Shown here: positions 57,501 to 64,000 of the stretch, in pieces
Layout of the letters: each line of letters starts with the position of its first letter
Position numbering within the stretch: position 1 is the stretch's first letter
Origin: Mesodorylaimus sp. YZB2_4
Taxonomy: Eukaryota; Nematoda; Enoplea; Dorylaimida; Dorylaimidae
Assembly (NCBI GenBank): GCA_030248295.1
Contig: JASANH010000243.1
Location: forward strand, 248,001-312,000
Direction of reading: 5' to 3'
Length of the DNA stretch: 64,000 nucleotides
The notes under the pieces: model-generated
Told to the model about the DNA's origin: nothing
What the model saw: the letters and a program-made list of their open reading frames with translations, nothing else
Database searches by the model: none
Made by a program: the position numbers and the translations under genes

Positions 57501-60500
57501 GATTGGCACAAGCTCGACGTGGAGAACCTGACATTGCGATGGAAGGCCCCAAATATATCCAGCTTGCCCAATAGTCTGATCGATATTAATTTATTTGGAT
57601 ATTGGGAGGACGTGATGGACAGAGATTTCGTCAAGGTAGGGGCTGATGCTAAACTCCTTTCCCAGGTCAGCATGTCAAGGCAACGTGCACTGGGGCTCAT
57701 GCACCTAAGCACTGATTAAGAGACTATGCTGCCCTTGCGGCTGAAACTATATTTTACCCACATCATGCTATAATTTGGCACTTCCTGTCAAGATGGGCGG
57801 CCGACGAGTAAACTAAAGTTTCTGGGTCCTTTATTGCAAACGCTTACTTGCCTCGGAGTCTCAGCTACTGCGATAGACTGTCTGCGTGAAACCCACGTTC
57901 CTAAACTGAGATGACCTGTGGCCATACTTGACTTGATTGATCAAATTAATACCCAAATAAATGCAATGTCACAAAGGCATTGTTGGAGTGTTCAATCTGT
58001 TTAGGTCGGCAGTATCGCGACTTCCATTCCCAACACTGGCGTTTATTCATTCAATCCAAAAATGTTAGTCAAAAACGACATCGAGCCCGATGCATGGCGT
58101 AAATTTTGGGGCGGTGTTATCCAGATTCACGTGGCTGATCATCAAAAACACGACCGTGGCGACAGACTAGTATGGTCAAAGTTGATCCCTTTCGGATGGT
58201 ACTTTCAAGATGTCTGGAGGCGGGAGTACGGCCCCGATTGGGCCTTGCATATGTGTATTGAGTGGTTCGATTTTGATGGGAGAAGGGATAACTTTATGAT
58301 GGAATTAGAACGTGATAGCCCGTGCCCGTGTACTCTTAATCAAGCTGATGCAGATTTCGGACGATTTCTACCACTTCCCGAATGCGACATGTACGGCGAC
58401 GCCTCCTGCTTCTATTCGAAAGGAGCCCAGCATTGCGTTGTGGCAGCAGCGGCTACGTAAGTCACAGCTAAGGACAAACAGAAAGCTAGCAGAGGCGTCT
58501 GGTCCCGAAAGCAGAGAGCTAAGAGCTCCGTAAAAGGCACGCACCCACGATTGAGGAATCGAGTAGGAAGAGGCCTAGAATATTGAATAGACTAATCTCT
58601 GAGCCTCAAGGGGGACTTGAACTCTGACCTCTCTGGCAAAAAAACCAGGCTAAAGCTTTTTGTATGTCATGTCATACTTTATCCGTAGCCGAGCACTATA
58701 CTCGAGGGCTCACACAGGATCACGAGGATCACACAGATTGACAACCATGCGTTACCCAGGCGGGAGTCGAAGCCTTCCCTCTAAGTGCGCTCTTAGCGTG
58801 AGAGCCAGACGCCTAACCTGCTAGGCCACCCCCCAGGCGGGGCATAATGCATGATGACCGCATCATTGATTGTCCAGTTTATGCCATGTGCCAAATTCGC
58901 CCTCTTGATGGCAGGACTCTAAAGAGCCACAACTATTGTCACCTCAGGTTCCAAATACTGTCTGATCCAGAAAGGATTCGCATGGATTCCACAAGGACAG
59001 TACATACTGACCCACATGCATCTACGCTTTTTTCGGATGTAGCCCAGATGGATCCTCGACTTTTGAGGATTCTTGTTCGAATGTTCCTCGATCCTCACTT
59101 CACCTTCTTTTAGGGTTCGTGGAGCAACTCAAGTGTGCTGTTACGATTTCAGTGGTTGGCTCATGTTTTCCCAAGACTATGAGTACAACATGGACTATTT
59201 GCGTTACGCATCGGCCGGGGTGCCATATCGTGCTCATCCCTGGGGTGGCTATCGATATAAGAAGCCTCCCCACGTACCCTCGTGGTCAAATTTTTACAAC
59301 GACCTGTTACCCTACGACGTGTGCTGTCGATGGGCTGGTCGATGCGAGTTCTATTACTGGCGCAGAATCACATCGGGATGCGAGAATTATAAACCTGTCG
59401 CACTGGGTAAGTTCTGAAAGGCAATCCATCGGGTGCAACTTGCCGTTTACTCAAAAGTTTCCCCAGGGTCCCGGCGGGATCGATTGAGGTCTATATTTCA
59501 AGGTTGACGTCAATTTTTGTAGCTCACAAAGCGAAATCCAGACGGGTTTCGCAATCAGAGGCCGAATCAACTCATGATGATAATGTCAGCCGCAAAACTA
59601 AACCTGCGGCCTGTGTGCGCCCTGAGGCCCCAGGGGCCGTATTTGAGGAGAGACTTTGGAGAATAGTTAAGTCCGATTTGAGGTGCATAGGCAGCAGGAG
59701 AACATGCTTGAATTTTAAAGCATGAACAAGTGTATCCTGGTGGGCCAAGGCAGGTTAAAGATAATAATCGCCCTTGGCTGTGAAACGTTCAGCCAGAAAC
59801 GCAGAAACGCGCAGTGGGAATGTAGGCCGCATTTTCTCCTGTACCTGCCAGCCTTGGCTACATAAACGATAATTGTGAAACTATTGGGAGTCTGCTGAGT
59901 AGTCTACGTCAGATAGATCATGGTGAGTGGGTGCAACCCGTGCAGACAAGCGTGGGAGAGAGTGTGGTCGATCAAAGTCGGCAGGACAAAAAGTGTGATT
60001 GGAGGTAGGAGTCTCGCGCTATACCTGCCCTAGGAACATCAACCGAAGAGGTTGACGTCCCAGCCAGGGGAGAGTATCGATCACTCTCTCCCACTCGCCA
60101 TGGTCTGCCTGGCTAGGGGTTACATGGCTATCTCGTGCCTTCTAGGCTCGGTGTATGGTCACGGGCATTACATCACTTTCGACAATACCAAGTTCACATT
60201 CGCTGGCCGTGGTTATTATACTCTGGTGGCTTATAAATCGCCCCACCACGATCTGAAGATTCAGATTCGTACGGAACAGTCACCCAAAACATTGTGTAAG
60301 TCTCGTGAATTCATGATTTTGCAGTCCAAAACAAGGCACTTTCAGACAACACTGCTGTGCCCGCCACAGTGGTGACAGGAGTTGCCATGCAAGACAACGG
60401 CTCGTCGATCGTTCAGGTGTTCGCCAGAAAAGAACATCGTCGATGGCGATACAAGACCGATCTCTACGTGGATGGCTTGCGCGTCTTCACTGACCTGACC

Positions 60501-63145
60501 AAAAAGAAGTTACAACATTTCAATCGGGTCACAGTCCGTTCGCCGCACATGAACATGAACCAGTCAGAATTGGACTTACAGTTTGCCACAGGAGTCGGTG
60601 TCAAAGTCTATGAAATGAATGGATATCTGCAAGTTATCGTGTCCTTACCACCTAATTACAACGAAACTGCCATGGTAATATTTAACTTTTTGTAACCATA
60701 ATTACACTTTTATGTCAATTGTAGGATGAAAATCGACCAGAGGCCTATTTTGGATCGTCTAGATGTCAGAATTTCTATCGGACAACTGGTCTATTAGGCC
60801 CGTATAATGGAGAGCCGCGCGACGATTTGACAAATCCGAATTGCCAGACATTAACTATCCGGGGGCAAACTGAACAAGATCTAAGAACTATATTTTACGA
60901 ATTTGGAGAAAAATGTAAGTTAGTCTTTTTTCTCTCACAGAAACCCCAGTGACCTTCCTGGCGGTCGCGATCGTCGGTTTTTTCTGGCTGGTCAACCACT
61001 ACAGTTGATGCTTCAGCGGCAGGCGGTCGAGAGACTTGCCTCCATCCCTCAGTTGAAGCTTTGGCTGCCGCCTGAGTGCACTGGCTACATGGCGGGCTTA
61101 CCAGGCGCCGGCAGAGTACGAACATAAAAGCTTTCATTTCGTGGTTCCTTCTCGAGGATTTATAAGTTTTTAAATCGGAAGCGTTATACTATTGAAAACT
61201 TGCGTTATCTTCAGGGCGCGTCACAGCCGGATCAGAAATCTTGTTTGACCGCCGTCGTGCTCCTCTCTACTATCCACTGGGATGGGCATCCAATTTCACC
61301 CCTAGTTTCGACCCGTGGCAAGACTATAGCAACATCGACGAGGAGTCACTGATTTTCAATAGGGCCACTGAAGTTGCAGTACGTTGGTTTTTTCGCAATA
61401 ATTTAAAATATCGTAGAAATAAATTTTTAGTCCACATGCCAAAATCTTTTTTCTTGCGAATACGACTTTCTGGTGACTGCACGACGAGAAGATGGTTTGG
61501 AGACATTGTCAACTGAAAAGAAATTTGAAGGAATGAAGCAACGCGGGCAACAAAAACGTACATTTTTGTTTCCCATACCGTCAATTTATTGACTACCCTC
61601 TCCTCCTTTTAGTGACTAGCTGTGGACCACTGCAGAAAAATGACGGAGTACTCAAATATCCGATCGGGAATAACTATCTGGACGGGGTGACAGTGACTTT
61701 CAGTTGCAAAGTGGAATATTTTCTTCACGGAGCTTCGCAACGCACATGCCAAAATGGAACGTGGTCACCCGGATGGTGGAATTGGTGCAGAAGTAGGTGA
61801 TTGAACAGCGTAACCAAGCATGGCAGGCATAGGAGGAAGGAGTGTGACAAGAACTGCGACTAGAGCGGGCAAGTCTTGCGGCTATACTTGAGGCTGAAAC
61901 ATCAACCCGGCGGGTTGACGTTTCCATGCCAAGGGGGATAGATTACTCTCTCAAAATCGTCACGGCCTGCTAAGCACGAGGCTTACATCAGACTGGCCCG
62001 AGTCAAAGTGCTTCAAGTTCGAGTATGGATTTCAGGTCGAAACGAAGAATTAGCCCTTAAATGGATAACAGGTCTTCTGGTCACTGGCTGTTTCGTGGCC
62101 ATGATAGCCGGTTTCTTCTACTGGTTGTATAAAGGACGGTTTGACAAGCAAAGATTATGGGGAGGCAAGGTAGCGCCAGAAATCACGGCAGCAAAGCGTA
62201 TTGATGGCCCGGATGATGAATACAAGGAGTCGTCAACGCCAGATGACCAGACTGTGACTGACCAGTACGAGCCATCACCACCTCAGTCTATCCGATCTTT
62301 CGATTCGACACCAACGTTGCCTAAAGTGAGAAGGGCCGTGCGGAGGTAAGTGCGCACCCCGCTTTTATTGGCTTGTTATATACAAAGTAACGAGACTTGC
62401 ATATTTCCCTCAATAATTTACTGTAGGGTCTCCTTTTTGGTTTTATTGTGGAGCACTTGCATGAAAATCGTTCTGGCTGTATTTTGTGCATTCATTTAGG
62501 GTCTTTGCTGTAGTAAAGATGGGCCATGTTACACAGAATGATAGAAGGTGAAGGATAGGCAATGCTGAAGGATAGGACATGGTGAAAGATACTTAAAAAA
62601 GTAGTGACACAAGGATGACTCCAGTGAAAGAAAACTGATTTACACCGTCTTTTTCTTCTAGAATTATTCGCAAAATCTCTGAAGTTGCTAACCCGCCTCC
62701 CATACAACCAACCATGACTACTCCGAGTCCACGCGCGCTAGAACGCCCCGTAATCGCCGTTTCGGATTTCTCAGAACCTCAACAACCGAGAAATGTGCCA
62801 ATTGTGGAAGAGGATACAGTTTCGGAAAGGGCATGGTCCTTTTCTTCATTTTTCGGTCGTCGTCCATCAGCTGCGAGCCCTACCGGAACGAATTTACAGT
62901 TGCCTGAGGAGAGTCTCGCTAGACCAATGCCCAATCCGAGGCGATCGATGGCTAGAGCACCCGGTCTGGCAACGATTAGTGAGACAGTGCCACCACCTTG
63001 GATACCACCTCCTGAAGCCATTGCCCGACCAGCTGAACTGGCGCCCACCCATCGTCAGATGGATAGTCGCGATAGCGTGTATACAAGCGTGAATAAAGGC
63101 GCTAAACAACCAACCAGGACCCTGTTCACGGAAAGCAGCTTTTGA
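54547..63145 (+). CDS. Mesh-like septate-junction protein (NIDO-AMOP-vWD-sushi-TM)
   Basis: Nineteen exons, about 1435 residues: 54547-54808, 54921-55051, 55855-56150, 56407-56542, 56613-56747, 56842-57007, 57042-57191, 57248-57368, 57424-57635, 58005-58456, 59114-59406, 60146-60295, 60325-60674, 60725-60914, 61215-61378, 61431-61557, 61613-61792, 62036-62345, 62662-63145. Order: signal peptide; QFG-rich repeat; NIDO (about 90-310; WWNLYPFGERYND, FPFYGFRYNYTF); GGTVFNVSGPCF block; AMOP (about 625-785; PCPCTLNQADADFGRF, AQHCV, DVCCRWAGRCEFYYWRR); vWD (about 785-1070); CEYDFLVTARRE; sushi (about 1113-1170); transmembrane segment (about 1179-1203). The cytoplasmic tail is Pro-rich and ends ESSF, a possible PDZ ligand. 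Mesh organises smooth septate junctions in gut epithelia. All phases agree except one base at the 57007/57042 join. I prefer the ATG at 54547, directly before the signal peptide. Confidence 0.88.
55070..55225 (-). repeat. tRNA-derived SINE, copy 2
   Basis: On the minus strand: TGGCCTAGCGCTTACAGCG (A box), then GGGTTCGACTCCCGCC (B box), then a body ending near TATGAATAAGTATGCATGAC. It lies in the second intron of the Mesh-like gene, opposite to the gene. Confidence 0.7.
58665..58835 (-). repeat. tRNA-derived SINE, copy 3
   Basis: On the minus strand: TGGCCTAGCAGGTTAGGCG (A box), GGCTTCGACTCCCGCC (B box), then CTCGAGTATAGTGCTCGGC and GGATAAAGTATGACATGACA. The head looks like a tRNA with a long variable arm. 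It is intronic and again antisense to the Mesh-like gene. Confidence 0.75.
59975..60125 (+). repeat. Hairpin-core dispersed repeat, copy 2
   Basis: Contains AACATCAACCGAAGAGGTTG, then CCCAGCCAGGGGAGAGTATC and ACTCTCTCCCACTCGCCATG, as in the copy at 5640-5840. It ends about 20 bp before a Mesh-like splice acceptor (60145). Confidence 0.75.
61840..61990 (+). repeat. Hairpin-core dispersed repeat, copy 3
   Basis: Contains GAAACATCAACCCGGCGGGT, then TTGACGTTTCCATGCC and GATAGATTACTCTCTC. Together with its flanks it makes up most of the 243-bp Mesh-like intron 61793-62035. Confidence 0.7.
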
Positions 63146-64000
63146 AGCCAAGATACTGTAATTTCGAAGTGCGTTTATTGTTTTTTGTATTCCAGAGAAT
63201 CGGTATGATAGTATTTATGTATCTTATTCTGAGGTATGGAGTCTGGGTGCTGCTCCTTGATAATATCAAGTCAGGCCTCAACTTCATGCCGTATTTTCTT
63301 CGTCAGTCTGGTAAGGTTGGGAATGAAATCGAAGCATGAGAGGTCATTTCAATTGAGCAGCTCGAAGATTCGAATAGCAAGCGAGAATTCAAGTGAAATA
63401 TCGAGGAGGCAATATCTGGCTGACCAGTTTTATGGCTAGTTGCACAGACTGTACTTCATGCACTGTACTTTGGCCCAATGTTCCCGTTTTCCCACATCAA
63501 ACGCTTGCTCACCAGAGGGTGAAAGGACATGTCACATACGAAATGTCTTCCCTTGAATCCCTGAATGGCATACCGAAGTGGGGAATGGTCCCTCTGATCT
63601 TGAACCAAGCCAACTATGTTTTACGCCAGTATTTAATTTGGGCTGGACTCTCGTTTTCCCATGCGTCTACCCTTAAACGATCCTTCCGTATGTCGACTAC
63701 CGGCAATACCACTGCACGCATTGAGTACATCCGCACTGGTCTACTTTTAACGACGCAAGAAGTTCGATTCATGAAGGTGCATATGATCGATCGCAGCGTT
63801 GCCTTTGTTGCAAACGTACTGCTAGATAAACACAGACTGCCTACATTCGTGTTCTTTTTCCTGACCAGCAACTTGATAAGGACAACTTGAGTGCCAGCTG
63901 GTAGTGTATGTTACGAGTATTCTTGTGGCCTCCTTGGAATAGAACAAAGACCGGACGGGTATTTTTTGCTGGTCTCATTTAGAGCACGCCAGGGGTTGGT
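63146..64000. other. 3' flank of the Mesh-like gene
   Basis: Includes the 3' UTR. A 165-codon open frame at 63393-63890 shows no recognisable domain and is not called. Confidence 0.45.

Noticed and set aside
63393-63890. 165-codon open frame after the Mesh-like gene
   Set aside because: No recognisable domain, no clear splice or start context, and amino-acid composition of random sequence.

Overview
The window is genomic DNA of an invertebrate animal, almost certainly an ecdysozoan. Genes are split by short GT-AG introns (mostly 50-80 bp), GC content looks moderate, and there are no bacterial-style operons. A protein joining a vWA domain to a ZP domain (the architecture of nematode cuticlin CUT-6), a Mesh-type septate-junction protein, gustatory-receptor-like genes and a nematode-like muscle LIM protein point to a nematode or close relative. 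A complete fibrillar collagen gene is unexpected for a typical nematode, so a basal nematode, nematomorph or tardigrade is not excluded. I could not run searches. All gene models below were assembled by hand from reading frames, splice signals and phase agreement.

Layout. 1-4218 (+): 3' part of an alanyl-tRNA synthetase gene, with a 2.5-kb intron holding a large inverted repeat. 4.2-13.8 kb: repeat-rich. It holds a terminal-inverted-repeat element carrying an OTU-protease fragment, LINE remnants, and a gustatory-receptor-like gene (minus strand) with repeats in its intron. 13852-14764 (+): a REEP5/6-type ER-shaping protein. 15-20 kb: LINE fragment, a degenerate second gustatory-receptor-like copy and a fold-back element. 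20084-23331 (-): vWA-ZP cuticlin-like gene, 11 exons. 25745-36473 (+): 16 exons that join in phase into one DEG/ENaC channel of about 2732 residues. Its ectodomain holds an IgGFc-binding-type domain, an acidic DxDxDG segment and a Ser/Thr mucin domain of about 1585 residues. 37401-45914 (-): fibrillar collagen, 58 exons, about 1489 residues. 46.5-47.2 kb: degenerate Merlin/IS1016-like transposase. 49703-50995 (+): CRP/MLP single-LIM muscle protein with two alternative exons of identical length. 54547-63145 (+): Mesh-like protein (NIDO, AMOP, vWD, sushi, transmembrane), 19 exons, with SINEs and a hairpin-core repeat in its introns.

Several genes make apical or extracellular matrix and junction components: cuticlin, the mucin-bearing channel, fibrillar collagen and Mesh. 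Nothing indicates that they are co-regulated. The strongest candidate for an undescribed system is the mucin/IgGFc-binding DEG/ENaC channel. Also notable are the alternative LIM exons, the 7-nt collagen microexon, the OTU-carrying inverted-repeat element, and at least three dispersed repeat families.
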